Source: Mucilaginibacter conchicola (GTDB taxonomy: Bacteria > Bacteroidota > Bacteroidia > Sphingobacteriales > Sphingobacteriaceae). Taken from it: a stretch of 64,000 bases of DNA. Under the pieces are notes generated by a model. It was given only the letters and a program-made list of their open reading frames with translations. It ran no database searches and had not been told where the DNA came from. The translations under genes were made by a program, and so were the position numbers. The stretch is from positions 496,001-560,000 of the forward strand of contig NZ_QWDC01000002.1 of assembly GCF_003432115.1 (NCBI RefSeq), given 5' to 3'. Positions 1 through 9,075 of this stretch are shown in pieces (position 1 is the stretch's first letter; each line of letters opens with the position of its first letter).

Positions 1-1593
1 ATAAACCTTAACGCAAATGCACAGGTTGCCCCAAAACCGGCGGCAGAGCTGCCAAAAAGCTGGCACCTGATGGATCTTAAGACCGATGGCTACTTTGGTA
101 TCAGCCTAAACCAGGCCTACCAGTTTGTTAAAGGCAAAAAAAGCAAAACAGTTGTTATTGCAACTATTGATAGCGGCATTGATACCGCGCAGGCCGATCT
201 TAAACCTGTGCTTTGGGTAAACACCAAAGAGATACCGGGCAACGGCATTGATGATGATAAGAACGGTTACATTGATGATGTACACGGCTGGGATTTCCTG
301 GGTGGCCCGGGCGGTAAATGTGATTTCACCGAAACCACCGAAGAGGTACGCGAGTATAATCGCCTGAAAGGCAAATACGAAAACCTTACCGCCGCCCCTG
401 CAGGCAGCGAAAAAGAGTTTGCTTACTGGGAAAAAGTGAAGCTTACCCATAATGAAACGGTTACCAAATCATCCGGCGAGTTGCAGCAATTACAGCCTAT
501 CCTGAATGCTTTGATGGCAAGCAGCGGCTACGTAAAACGTGCATTGAAATTAAAATCTGACGGCACCTTCAAAAAAGCAGATCTGGCTAAGCTTACCACT
601 ACAAACGATACCGTAGCGCAAAGCAAAAACGTTTGGCTATCGGTATTTGAGCAGGAAGGTGGCAACGAGACCAACGCCAAGATCATTAACGATTTGAGCG
701 AATACCTGCAAAAACTGAACAACGATGTTAACCCCGACCTGGAAGCCCGCGCACGTATTGTAGGCGATGACCCTAACGTGCAAGATGGCAAACCTTACGG
801 CAATAACATACTTAAATTTGCTGATGCCGAGCACGGAACAGGCGTAGCAGGTTTAATAGGCGCTGTACGCAACAACAAGTATGGTATTGATGGTGTGGCC
901 GATAACGTTCGTATTATGGCTATCAAAGCCGTACCAAACGGCGACGAGTACGATAAAGACATTGCCAACGCTATCCGCTACGCGGTGGATAACGGCGCTA
1001 AGATCATTAACATGAGCTTTGGTAAAAAACTATCTCCGCACAAAGCATGGGTTGATGCTGCCTTTAAATATGCTGCCGATAAAAATGTATTGCTGGTACA
1101 GGCATCAGGTAACGATAACCAGGATGTGGATGTGAAACCACAGTTCCCTAATGATACTTTTGAGGACGGTTCAGTAACCGACCTGGATAATGTGATCAGC
1201 GTTGGTGCTTCTGCCGCTAAGAAAGATGCAGAACTGGCCGGCTCGTTCAGTAACTATGGTAAAAAAACTGTGGATGTGTTTGCACCGGGTGTTAAAGTAA
1301 CCTCAGTAAACATGGATGCTGAATTTAACACTGCCGATGGCACCAGCTTTGCTTCGCCGATAACTGCGGGTGTTGCAGCGCTGATATTGGAGTATTATCC
1401 AAACCTTAGCGCAAAACAACTGAAACAGGCTATCATGGAATCGGCTACACCGCTAACCGGTGTTATGGTGCTTAAACCTGGCAGCAAAACCGAAAAAGTT
1501 GATTTCACCACCCTGTCAAAAACAGGTGGTATTGTAAATGCCTACAAAGCTTTAGTTGCTGCTTCAAAAATGAAACCGGAAGCAGGGATATAA
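1..1593 (+). CDS. Secreted S8 (subtilisin-like) serine protease, 5' end cut by the window
   Basis: Subtilase-type endopeptidase, probably exported to the periplasm or cell surface. The reading frame is open from base 1, and the residues before the first Met (codon 70-72) read INLNANAQVAPKP, which looks like the end of a signal peptide (ANA|Q), so the true start lies a short way left of the window. The catalytic triad is visible: Asp in DSGID (codon 169-171), His in HGTGVAG (codon 832-834) and Ser in GTSFASP (codon 1345-1347); ASGND supplies the oxyanion Asn. Between the Asp and His motifs is an insertion of roughly 200 residues rich in Lys, Glu and Asn, larger than in classical subtilisins and common in Bacteroidota S8 proteins. 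A strong terminator follows at 1611. Family is certain; the substrate is unknown. Confidence 0.93.
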   Translation: MNLNANAQVAPKPAAELPKSWHLMDLKTDGYFGISLNQAYQFVKGKKSKTVVIATIDSGIDTAQADLKPVLWVNTKEIPGNGIDDDKNGYIDDVHGWDFLGGPGGKCDFTETTEEVREYNRLKGKYENLTAAPAGSEKEFAYWEKVKLTHNETVTKSSGELQQLQPILNALMASSGYVKRALKLKSDGTFKKADLAKLTTTNDTVAQSKNVWLSVFEQEGGNETNAKIINDLSEYLQKLNNDVNPDLEARARIVGDDPNVQDGKPYGNNILKFADAEHGTGVAGLIGAVRNNKYGIDGVADNVRIMAIKAVPNGDEYDKDIANAIRYAVDNGAKIINMSFGKKLSPHKAWVDAAFKYAADKNVLLVQASGNDNQDVDVKPQFPNDTFEDGSVTDLDNVISVGASAAKKDAELAGSFSNYGKKTVDVFAPGVKVTSVNMDAEFNTADGTSFASPITAGVAALILEYYPNLSAKQLKQAIMESATPLTGVMVLKPGSKTEKVDFTTLSKTGGIVNAYKALVAASKMKPEAGI

Positions 1594-1610
1594 TAAATAT
1601 TTCTTCGAAA

Positions 1611-1648
1611 AGAAAAGGCCCGACTGGTTAGTCGGGCCTTTTCTTGTT
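1611..1648 (+). terminator. Rho-independent terminator of the S8 protease gene
   Basis: A 14-bp perfect stem (1611-1624 with 1631-1644, arms around GGCCCGAC/GTCGGGCC) with a 6-nt loop, followed by T-rich sequence, 18 bases after the protease stop codon. Confidence 0.9.
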
Positions 1649-1661
1649 TTATATCAAAGTA

Positions 1662-1754
1662 CGTCATTGCGAGCGATAGCGTGGCAATCCCCGATATGCA
1701 GAGCGGCCCTGTAAGTCGGGGATTGCCACGTCGCTGACGCTCCTCGCAATGACG
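1662..1754. repeat. Dispersed palindromic repeat, family A, copy 1 (93 bp)
   Basis: Starts with CGTCATTGCGAG and ends with its complement CTCGCAATGACG. The inner arms also pair around GTGGCAATCC/GGATTGCCAC, so the whole element can fold into one long hairpin. A second copy lies in the opposite orientation at 7419-7512. There is no ORF, so it is a non-autonomous, MITE- or REP-like element. It sits between the convergent protease gene and metF. Confidence 0.85.
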
Positions 1755-1764
1755 GGCGCGTTTC

Positions 1765-2721
1765 CTAAAATATCGCCTCAGCTATTCTCTTTGTTGGGCC
1801 GGGGTTACCCATGGTATAGAAGTGTAGTACCGGTGCACCGAACTTCACCAGCTCTTTACACTGGTTGATCATCCACTCGATACCGATATCTTTTACGTCT
1901 TTTTCTGATTTAGCCTCATGTATCGCATCAGACAGATCTTCTGGAATATCTATATGGAATGTTTTGGCCAATGATATCAATTGCTTAGAAGCCGTGATAG
2001 GTTTTAATCCCGGGATGATTGGCACATTGATACCCGCCGCACGGCAACCGTTCACAAAATCGAAATACTTTTGGTTATCAAAGAACATCTGCGTCACAAT
2101 GAACTTAGCGCCCATGTCTACCTTTTGCTTCAGGTATTTGAAATCGGTTTTGAGATTTGGTGCCTCAAAGTGTTTCTCGGGATAACCGGCAACACCGATA
2201 CAGAAATCGGTACGCAGCATGTTATCATAATGCTCGTGCAGATAAACACCATTGTTCATGTTCGATACCTGTTGCAACAAGTCGGTAGCATAGCAATGGC
2301 CATTAGGTGTGGGAACAAATGACGAATCGCCTTTGCGTGCATCACCGCGCAGCACCAGTACGTTCTCAATACCCAAAAAATGCAGGTCGATGAGGCCGTT
2401 CTCGGTCTCGTCTTTGGTAAAGCCACCACACAGCAGGTGCGGCACGGTATCTACCTTATACTTGTTCATGATAGCAGCGCAGATGGCAATAGTGCCCGGG
2501 CGTTTACGGTAAGCCAGTTTCTGCAGCAAACCGTTCTCCTGCTCTTTATAAATAAAATCCTCACGCAACGAGGTCACATCTATAAAAGGCGGTTTAAACT
2601 CCATCAGTGGGTCAATAGCGTCATAAATGCCCTGTATACTGTGGCCTTTTAATGGCGGTATCAGTTCAAAAGAGAATAAGGTCTTGCCGTTAGCGTTCTG
2701 GATGTGTTCGGTTATCTTCAT
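1765..2721 (-). CDS. metF: Methylenetetrahydrofolate reductase (MetF)
   Basis: FAD-dependent enzyme that reduces 5,10-methylene-THF to 5-methyl-THF, the methyl donor used by methionine synthase. The 318 residues fit the family (about 290-320). Visible signatures are FSFELIPPLKG near the N terminus, LRGDARKGDSSF in the middle and VTQMFFDNQKYFDF about two thirds along, all typical of the MetF TIM barrel. It is the last gene of the minus-strand unit metH - four-helix-bundle gene - metF, so its product feeds the methyl group straight to the MetH encoded upstream, and it is expected to share the SAM riboswitch at 7011-7119. The ATG at 2721 is the only sensible start. Confidence 0.95.
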   Translation of the reverse strand: MKITEHIQNANGKTLFSFELIPPLKGHSIQGIYDAIDPLMEFKPPFIDVTSLREDFIYKEQENGLLQKLAYRKRPGTIAICAAIMNKYKVDTVPHLLCGGFTKDETENGLIDLHFLGIENVLVLRGDARKGDSSFVPTPNGHCYATDLLQQVSNMNNGVYLHEHYDNMLRTDFCIGVAGYPEKHFEAPNLKTDFKYLKQKVDMGAKFIVTQMFFDNQKYFDFVNGCRAAGINVPIIPGLKPITASKQLISLAKTFHIDIPEDLSDAIHEAKSEKDVKDIGIEWMINQCKELVKFGAPVLHFYTMGNPGPTKRIAEAIF

Positions 2722-2756
2722 GTATTTGAGTGCGAGTGTGGGTGGTGAGTGTGGGA

Positions 2757-3119
2757 CTAATCTTTTATCTGTGCTTTTTGATGATTGATCAAGCCAGCCA
2801 ACAGTTTCCTAACCCTCACGAGTTTATCTAAAAGTTCTTTAAGTGTAGTATCGTCAATAAAATTCAAATCATAAGAAAGATAGAGTTGAGTTTCCAATTC
2901 ATAAGCCGATCCTCTTGCAATAAAAAAGAACCGCATCGAATCTTTGGGATGACTTCTACCACAACCTTCTGCTATATTGGACGGGATAGAAATTACCGAT
3001 CTTTTAATTTGTGATTGCAACCCATATATCTCTTCTTTTGGAAAAGACGCAATATGATCATAAACCATCCTAACTAAAACACGAGCTTCCTTCCAAGCTT
3101 CTAAATCAGTATAATTCAT
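2757..3119 (-). CDS. Four-helix bundle protein (23S rRNA intervening-sequence protein family)
   Basis: A 120-residue, mostly helical protein with the family hallmark SIPSNIAEGCGRS near residue 50, preceded by KRSVIS and followed by an aromatic/acidic helical region. The family was first named from ORFs in 23S rRNA intervening sequences and is widespread as a free-standing gene in Bacteroidota; its biochemical role is not established. Here it sits between metH (stop at 3174) and metF (start at 2721) on the same strand with short gaps of 54 and 35 bases, so it is probably cotranscribed with them. The flanking spacers are low-complexity and word-like, as if the gene had been inserted. No link to methionine metabolism can be read from its sequence. 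Confidence 0.85.
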   Translation of the reverse strand: MNYTDLEAWKEARVLVRMVYDHIASFPKEEIYGLQSQIKRSVISIPSNIAEGCGRSHPKDSMRFFFIARGSAYELETQLYLSYDLNFIDDTTLKELLDKLVRVRKLLAGLINHQKAQIKD

Positions 3120-3173
3120 TTTAACTATTTATCTACATATCTCCCGCTCCCCGCTCTGGCATCCCGCACCCTA

Positions 3174-6100
3174 TTAATAATTCAAGTTCGGCCCCAGCCA
3201 GCGTTCTACGGTCTCCACGCTCATATTCTTTCTCACTGCATAATCCTCTATCTGATCTTTGCTTATTTTATTCAAACCAAAGTACCTCGATTGCGGGTGC
3301 GCGAAATAGAACCCGCTTACTGATGCAGCCGGCGTCATGGCCAGGCTCTCGGTCAGTTGCATGTGGGCGTTGTCTTCTGCTTTCAGGATCTCAAATAAAG
3401 TAGTTTTCTCGGTATGGTCCGGGCAGGCGGGGTAACCCGGTGCCGGGCGGATACCCTGGTACTCTTCTTTGATCAGATCGGTATTGCTTAGCTCCTCGGT
3501 TTTGGCATAGCCCCAGTATTCTTTACGTACCAGTTCGTGCATTTTCTCGGCAAAGGCTTCAGCCAAACGGTCAGCAAGGGCTTTAGCCATAATGCTGTTG
3601 TAATCGTCATGGTCGCGTTCAAACTCGGCAACCAGTTCATCACAACCCAAGCCTGCAGTTACCGCAAAGCCACCCCAATAATCGGCCACACCGCTTTCTT
3701 TTGGTGCGATGAAATCCGACAGGGCATAATATGGCTCGCCTTTAACTTTCTCGTTTTGCTGGCGAAGGGTATGAATGCGCGTTAACAAATGCTGACGAGT
3801 CTCATCGGTGTAGATCTCAATATCGTCCCCCACACTATTAGCCGGCCAGAAACCGATAACACCATCCGCACGAAGCAATTTCTCATCTACTATCTTCTTC
3901 AACAATGCCTGTGCATCGTCAAAAAGCTTTTTGGCTTCGTCGCCCACAAATTTATCCTCAAATATGCGTGGGTAGCTGCCGCGTAACTCCCAGGTATGGA
4001 AAAACGGTGTCCAATCGATATAAGGCAACAAATCCTCTAACGGGAACGATTCAAATACTTTTGTACCGGTAAACGTTGGCGCAGGGGCAACAGCATTCAC
4101 ATCTATCTGAAATTTCTCCTCGCGGGCCTGCTCAATGGTCACAAAACGCTTGTCGCTTTTCTTGTTGGCATGGGCTTCGCGGGCTTTGGCGTACTCATCT
4201 TTAATCCCCTGAATGTAGCCATCGCGGGCATCTTTATTCATCAGGCTGCTACAAACGGTTACGCTGCGCGATGCATCCAGCACGTGGATAGCAGCACCAG
4301 AGTAATGCGGGGCAACTTTAACTGCTGCGTGAATGCGTGATGTGGTCGCCCCACCCAATATCAACGGAATAGTAAAACCTTCGCGCTCCATCTCCTTGGC
4401 AAAATGCACCATCTCATCTAACGATGGGGTGATCAAACCGCTGAGGCCAATGATATCTACTTCCTGCTTTTTAGCTTCTTCAATAATTTTTTGGGCCGGT
4501 ACCATCACCCCGAGATCAATGATCTCGAAGTTGTTACAGGCCAGTACCACGCCAACGATGTTTTTACCAATATCGTGTACGTCTCCTTTTACGGTAGCCA
4601 TCAGGATCTTGCCTGCGCTGCTTTTTGCAGAAGCATCAGGATTATTCGCTTTCTCGGCCTCGATAAATGGCAGCAGGTAAGCCACCGCCTTTTTCATTAC
4701 ACGGGCCGATTTTACCACCTGCGGCAAAAACATTTTACCGGCACCAAACAGGTCGCCTACGATGTTCATGCCATCCATCAGCGGGCCTTCAATTACCTCA
4801 AGCGGACGGGCATATTTCTGGCGGGCCTCTTCCACGTCGGCATCAAGGTATTCTACAATACCTTTCACCAATGAGTGCGACAGGCGCTTCTCCACATCTT
4901 CTTTACGCCACTCTTCATCGCGCACTATTTCTTTACCTTTGCTTTTGATGGTATCAGCAAACTCTACCAGGCGCTCGGTAGCATCGGGGCGGCGGTTCAA
5001 TAGTACATCCTCAACCAGTACCAGCAGGTCTTTAGGGATCTCTTCGTAAACTTCCAGCATACCGGCGTTTACAATGCCCATATCCAAACCAGCCCTAATA
5101 GCATGGTACAGGAAGGCCGAGTGCATAGCCTCGCGCACTACGTTATTACCGCGGAACGAGAACGAAATGTTACTCACCCCACCGCTTACCTTAGCATGCG
5201 GCAAGTTCTGTTTTATCCAGCGGGTAGCCTCGATAAAGTCTACCGCGTAGTTATTATGTTCTTCCAAACCGGTTGCAACGGTAAGGATGTTAGGGTCGAA
5301 AATGATATCCTGCGGCGGAAAACCAACCTCATCAACCAGGATACGGTAGCTACGTTCACAGATCTCTTTACGGCGTTCCAATGAATCGGCCTGGCCGGTC
5401 TCGTCAAAGGCCATTACAACCGTAGCGGCACCGTAGCTTAAGATCTTGCGGGCATATTCTTTAAACTTCTCCTCGCCTTCTTTAAGAGAGATAGAGTTTA
5501 CGATACCTTTCCCCTGCAAACACTTTAAGCCGGCCTCTAATACCGTCCACTTTGATGAATCTACCATCACAGGCAATTTGGCAATATCCGGCTCGCTGGC
5601 AACCAGGTTAAGGAATTTCACCATCACAGCTTCAGAGTCTATCATACCCTCATCCATGTTGATATCGATAACCTGGGCACCACCTTCTACCTGCTGCAAA
5701 GCAACAGAAAGGGCTTCCTCATAATTTTCGGCAAGGATGAGTTTAGAGAATTTTGGCGAACCAGTGATGTTGGTACGCTCACCAATGTTTACAAAGTTGG
5801 TCTCTGGCGTAAGCGTTACCGATTCTAATCCGCTTAAGCGCAGATATGATTTGATCTCGGGAATCTGGCGCGGGCCGTGTTTGGCCGCTTTATCGGCAAT
5901 ACATTTAATATGATCTGGCGTGGTACCACAACAACCACCTACAATGTTCACCAGTCCGGCTTTTATAAAGTCGTCAACCTGGTGTGCGGTTTCGTGCGGA
6001 GTTTCGTCGTAAGCACCAAATTCGTTTGGTAAACCCGCGTTGGGGTAGGCAGAAATATATACCCCAGCCTTGTCTGAAAGTTCCTCTAAGTGCGGGCGCA

Positions 6101-6875
6101 TTTCGCGGGCACCCAAGGCACAATTTAAACCAACCGATAATAAGTTGGCATGACTAACCGAGTTCCAGAAAGCCTCAACCGTTTGACCAGATAGGGTACG
6201 GCCCGACGCATCGGTAATCGTTCCGGATATCATGATACCACCAGTAGGGCGGAATGCTGCGTAATCTTTACCTGCAGCCAAACATTCCTGCTTATATCTG
6301 TCTATGGCAAATAATGCCGCTTTAGCATTCAGCGTATCAAAAATGGTTTCCACCAATAACACGTCCGATCCACCATCAACCAAACCGCGCACCTGCTCAT
6401 AGTAAGCTTCGGCCAGATCATCAAAAGTAACAGCACGGTAACCAGGGTCGTTCACATCAGGCGATAGTGACGCTGTACGGTTGGTTGGGCCAACAGCACC
6501 GGCCACAAAGCGTGGTTTGTCAGGGGTAAGGGCCGTGTACTCATCAGCAGCCTCGCGGGCAAGGCGGGCACCTTCGTAGCTTAACTCGTAGCCCAGCTCT
6601 TCCATGTGGTAATCTGCCAGGGAAATACGCTGGGTACTGAAGGTATTGGTCTCTATAATATCGGCACCTGCTTCCAGGTACTCTTTGTGTATAGCTTTAA
6701 TCACATCCGGGCGGGTAAGGTTCAACAGGTCGTTGTTGCCCTTAAGGTCGGATGGATGGTCACGAAAACGCTCCCCACGAAAATCAGCTTCCGTTAGTTC
6801 GTACCGTTGTATCATGGTACCCATCGCCCCATCAATCACCAGGATGCGTTTCTGTAGTTCTTTTCTAATGTCCAT
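3174..6875 (-). CDS. metH: Cobalamin-dependent methionine synthase (MetH)
   Basis: Transfers a methyl group from 5-methyl-THF through methylcobalamin to homocysteine. Full length (1233 residues) with all four modules in order. The homocysteine/zinc domain begins [13 protein letters not shown] and carries the Cys ligands in VGLNCALGA and GGCCGTTP. The pterin domain contains [12 protein letters not shown]. The B12 domain has the DxHxxG cobalt-ligand motif in [13 protein letters not shown]. The C-terminal reactivation domain has the SAM-binding [12 protein letters not shown]. The start is placed at the ATG at 6875, giving [10 protein letters not shown]; an in-frame upstream ATG at 6920 would add 15 residues encoded by word-like intergenic repeat and looks spurious. 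First gene of the met unit, about 136 bases downstream of the SAM-I riboswitch. Confidence 0.97.
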   Translation of the reverse strand: MDIRKELQKRILVIDGAMGTMIQRYELTEADFRGERFRDHPSDLKGNNDLLNLTRPDVIKAIHKEYLEAGADIIETNTFSTQRISLADYHMEELGYELSYEGARLAREAADEYTALTPDKPRFVAGAVGPTNRTASLSPDVNDPGYRAVTFDDLAEAYYEQVRGLVDGGSDVLLVETIFDTLNAKAALFAIDRYKQECLAAGKDYAAFRPTGGIMISGTITDASGRTLSGQTVEAFWNSVSHANLLSVGLNCALGAREMRPHLEELSDKAGVYISAYPNAGLPNEFGAYDETPHETAHQVDDFIKAGLVNIVGGCCGTTPDHIKCIADKAAKHGPRQIPEIKSYLRLSGLESVTLTPETNFVNIGERTNITGSPKFSKLILAENYEEALSVALQQVEGGAQVIDINMDEGMIDSEAVMVKFLNLVASEPDIAKLPVMVDSSKWTVLEAGLKCLQGKGIVNSISLKEGEEKFKEYARKILSYGAATVVMAFDETGQADSLERRKEICERSYRILVDEVGFPPQDIIFDPNILTVATGLEEHNNYAVDFIEATRWIKQNLPHAKVSGGVSNISFSFRGNNVVREAMHSAFLYHAIRAGLDMGIVNAGMLEVYEEIPKDLLVLVEDVLLNRRPDATERLVEFADTIKSKGKEIVRDEEWRKEDVEKRLSHSLVKGIVEYLDADVEEARQKYARPLEVIEGPLMDGMNIVGDLFGAGKMFLPQVVKSARVMKKAVAYLLPFIEAEKANNPDASAKSSAGKILMATVKGDVHDIGKNIVGVVLACNNFEIIDLGVMVPAQKIIEEAKKQEVDIIGLSGLITPSLDEMVHFAKEMEREGFTIPLILGGATTSRIHAAVKVAPHYSGAAIHVLDASRSVTVCSSLMNKDARDGYIQGIKDEYAKAREAHANKKSDKRFVTIEQAREEKFQIDVNAVAPAPTFTGTKVFESFPLEDLLPYIDWTPFFHTWELRGSYPRIFEDKFVGDEAKKLFDDAQALLKKIVDEKLLRADGVIGFWPANSVGDDIEIYTDETRQHLLTRIHTLRQQNEKVKGEPYYALSDFIAPKESGVADYWGGFAVTAGLGCDELVAEFERDHDDYNSIMAKALADRLAEAFAEKMHELVRKEYWGYAKTEELSNTDLIKEEYQGIRPAPGYPACPDHTEKTTLFEILKAEDNAHMQLTESLAMTPAASVSGFYFAHPQSRYFGLNKISKDQIEDYAVRKNMSVETVERWLGPNLNY

Positions 6876-7010
6876 TTGTATCAGTTGGCAATTGCCAGTT
6901 ACCAGTGGGCAGCCAAACAAGCGGATACAGTGAAACCTGCAAACTGCTTACTCAAAACTGCAAACTGTATGTAGCTTACTCGAAAAGTCGGGTGTTAATG
7001 TTGACTTTCA

Positions 7011-7119
7011 CTTATCTGTCCCGGAGCGTTTCGCTTTGTCCGGGTAGAATGTAGCACCTTGTTAAGTAACAGGTTGCTAAGACATCGCAGGGTCTAATCC
7101 CTCCGTCTTTCTCCATAAG
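7011..7119 (-). ncRNA. SAM-I (S-box) riboswitch controlling the metH operon
   Basis: Read on the minus strand, the element opens with CTTAT and closes with ATAAG (P1). In between it contains, in the right order, the S-box core words GGAGGGATTAGACCC, GATGTC, AGCAACC, GGTGCTACATTC and a GC-rich P4 hairpin (CCCGGA...TCCGGG). This matches the conserved layout of RF00162-type aptamers, about 109 nt long. It lies in the leader of metH, where high SAM is expected to lower expression. Downstream, 6980-7008 can form a weak AAAGTC/GACTTT hairpin, but no clear terminator with a U tract is seen, so the expression platform is unresolved. Confidence 0.93.
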
Positions 7120-7189
7120 CAGTGCAAAGATGAATAATAATGTTGTAAAGTGCAAATGTTACCGTGTTGCATTTCACAACCTGGATTTG

Positions 7190-7311
7190 ACTCACCCCTA
7201 ACCCCTCTCTGCTTCGCAAAGAGGGGGATATCTTTCAATTTATTCTTCTCCCTCTTTCCGCTTGCGGAGAGAGAGTCGGCGATCCGCCGCGGCGGAGATG
7301 TCGGGGTGAGT
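7190..7311. repeat. Dispersed inverted repeat, family B, copy 1 (122 bp)
   Basis: Bounded by ACTCACCCC and GGGGTGAGT, with inner CCTCTCT/GAGAGAG words and small hairpins such as CCGCTTGCGG inside. A related copy lies at 9919-10051. It is non-coding and lies upstream of the SAM riboswitch, in a 706-base gene-free stretch (6876-7581) that otherwise holds the riboswitch, the family A repeat at 7419 and the terminator at 7532. Confidence 0.7.
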
Positions 7312-7418
7312 AAAATTGCGGGCGTTCCCTGCGGGCGGGTCATCCGCTCATACTGCACTGGCCTTAACCGCAATGGCCGGTATCCGCTGCTACCCCTAAC
7401 GCGAGAGCTTTACCACCG

Positions 7419-7512
7419 CGTCATTGCGAGGAGGCATAGCCGACGTGGCAATCCTCGACTTACAGAGCCGCTCTGTAAATAGGGGATTGCCACGCTATCG
7501 CTCGCAATGACG
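7419..7512. repeat. Dispersed palindromic repeat, family A, copy 2 (94 bp)
   Basis: Same CGTCATTGCGAG...CTCGCAATGACG ends, CGTGGCAATCC inner arms and CAGAGC loop words as the element at 1662-1754, but inverted: the GCGATAGCG word is in the left arm of copy 1 and the right arm of copy 2. The two copies bracket the whole met operon and its riboswitch. Confidence 0.85.
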
Positions 7513-7531
7513 CGATTAGGGGTAGAGAAAC

Positions 7532-7560
7532 AAAAAAAAGCCGCCCATAAGGGCGGCTTC
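7532..7560 (-). terminator. Rho-independent terminator of the BI-1 gene
   Basis: On the minus strand GAAGCCGCCC - TTAT - GGGCGGCTT is followed by a run of eight T. It lies about 20 bases beyond the stop codon of the BI-1 family gene. Confidence 0.9.
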
Positions 7561-7581
7561 TCAAAATAAATTTTATTTCAA

Positions 7582-8319
7582 TTACCTTCTGTTGCCACCA
7601 AATATGCGCAGCAGCATCAGGAAAAGGTTAACAAAATCAAGGTAAAGGGTTAAAGCACCCATTAATGATACTTTGCTTTTGGTAGCTCCGTCAACTTCGG
7701 CGCTTGCGCCAATGCGTTTTAGCTTTTGAACATCATAAGCAGTAAGGCCGGTAAATACCGCAACACCTACATAGCTAATGATAAGGTCCATAGTGCCGCT
7801 ACGGAAAATAAGCAGGTTAATAACCGAAGCAATGATCACCCCTATTAGTAACATAGTAAGGATACCGCCAAACTTGGTCAGATCCTGATGGGTAATGTAA
7901 CCGCCAATGGCCATAGCACCAAACACTAACGAGGCCGTGATAAATACACCGCTGATAGTGGTGATAGGGTAAAAGAAAAATATGTTACTCAAGCTGATAC
8001 CCATTGCTGCCGAAAACCCGATAAATACCAATGCTAAAGCAAGGTAGCTGCCCCTTGAAAAAACAGCGCCTGAGATAAACACAAATACCAATGGCAAAAA
8101 CATAGCTACCGTACCAAAAATGGTATTCTGGTGTGTTACGCTATCGCGAAGCAATGATGACAGCTCCGGACTGGCGGCAAATAAAAACGCACATGTTGCA
8201 GATATGCCCAATGCCACAAACATCCAGGCAAAAACTTTAGCGATAAATTTACGTGATGCTACTGCATCTTCTATCTGGATAACGTTATCGTAAACGTATT
8301 CGGTTGATTTACTTTCCAT
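7582..8319 (-). CDS. Bax inhibitor-1 / YccA family membrane protein
   Basis: An integral inner-membrane protein of 245 residues with about seven hydrophobic segments between residue 26 and the C terminus. The family signature TAYDVQKLKRIG is near residue 195, and the C terminus is short and basic (FGGNRR). Bacterial BI-1 proteins (YccA, YetJ) have been linked to FtsH modulation and to pH-dependent calcium leak, but the role in this organism cannot be read from sequence. The N-terminal 25 residues are acidic and cytoplasmic. Monocistronic: its own terminator lies at 7532 and the next gene upstream ends 66 bases away. Confidence 0.92.
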   Translation of the reverse strand: MESKSTEYVYDNVIQIEDAVASRKFIAKVFAWMFVALGISATCAFLFAASPELSSLLRDSVTHQNTIFGTVAMFLPLVFVFISGAVFSRGSYLALALVFIGFSAAMGISLSNIFFFYPITTISGVFITASLVFGAMAIGGYITHQDLTKFGGILTMLLIGVIIASVINLLIFRSGTMDLIISYVGVAVFTGLTAYDVQKLKRIGASAEVDGATKSKVSLMGALTLYLDFVNLFLMLLRIFGGNRR

Positions 8320-8385
8320 TTATAATTGATGAATTAATTGTACTAATTTATACTTTTTTGTTTGATTACAACTGTGGGCTAAAGT

Positions 8386-8952
8386 TTAATTTAAGCGCTT
8401 AGTTAGTTGCTCTTCTACCTTTTTAAATACCTGCAGGGGTTTTAACGAGCGCCAGTTGAGCTCATCAAGCTCACCGCCAAAGTTAATGTAATAGTCGATG
8501 TTGCTGCGCTTAAACTCGTCAATAACATGCTCTCTGAAATTAATACCGGCTATCCAGCCATCCTCTACTTCCTGAAACCACTCTTCGTAATAGCTATCAT
8601 CAGAGTAATGGAAGTTGAGCACGTTCTCGCCTATAAGCACAAATTTGTTAACGCCCTGGTCAACCATCAGATCGAACAGTTCGCGTTTCATCAACATGAT
8701 ATCGTTGTTTATAGCATCGTTCCATTCGCCAATAAATTCGATGATGCTGTATCCGCGGTCATAATCTACATACAGTATCTTCAGATAAAGCGTGTTTGAG
8801 CCAAACGAATCCCATTGCGGGTGCAGCAGGTAATTGTACACCTGCTTATCAAACTCAAACTCGCTGTATTCCGTGTTGTAGAACGGCGAATTCTCGTCTT
8901 CAGCGGCAATATAATCATCGCGCCAGCGGTAATATGGTTCTATAGTGTGCAT
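8386..8952 (-). CDS. Conserved hypothetical protein, acidic and aromatic-rich
   Basis: A 188-residue protein with no recognised catalytic motif, signal peptide or membrane segment. It is rich in Asp, Glu, Tyr and Trp, and the pattern YLKILYVDYDRGYSIIEFIG suggests alternating strands. A closing helix is basic (EEQLTKRLN). The start is taken at the ATG at 8952 (MHTIEPYYRW); a TTG five codons upstream lies inside the word-like repeat at 8961 and is less likely. It resembles hypothetical proteins common in Sphingobacteriaceae. Function unknown, presumably cytosolic. Confidence 0.8.
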   Translation of the reverse strand: MHTIEPYYRWRDDYIAAEDENSPFYNTEYSEFEFDKQVYNYLLHPQWDSFGSNTLYLKILYVDYDRGYSIIEFIGEWNDAINNDIMLMKRELFDLMVDQGVNKFVLIGENVLNFHYSDDSYYEEWFQEVEDGWIAGINFREHVIDEFKRSNIDYYINFGGELDELNWRSLKPLQVFKKVEEQLTKRLN

Positions 8953-8960
8953 TATTCCAA

Positions 8961-9075
8961 TGTGCAAATTTCAGATGTGCAAATGTGCAAATTGAAGCAC
9001 AACACATCATTATCTCATTGCTATATTTTTATTTTCTCATCTGCACATATGCATATTTGCACATATGCATATCTA
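8961..9075. repeat. Word-like repeat of TGTGCAAAT/ATTTGCACA units, copy 1
   Basis: Reads TGTGCAAATTTCAGATGTGC, then ATGTGCAAATT, then after a T-rich centre the complementary words TCTGCACATATGCATATTTGC and ACATATGCATAT. It forms a degenerate inverted repeat between a minus-strand gene's start and the murQ stop codon. Almost the same word string occurs at 46454-46523. Confidence 0.65.

Noticed and set aside
4333..5724. Several plus-strand frames inside metH
   Set aside because: All are antisense to a complete MetH with all four modules.
6876..6920. Upstream in-frame ATG of metH at 6920
   Set aside because: The 15 added residues are encoded by word-like repeat and lie before the conserved N terminus.
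7077..7373. 98-residue minus-strand reading frame
   Set aside because: It runs through the SAM riboswitch and a family B repeat, and has low-complexity composition and no family resemblance.
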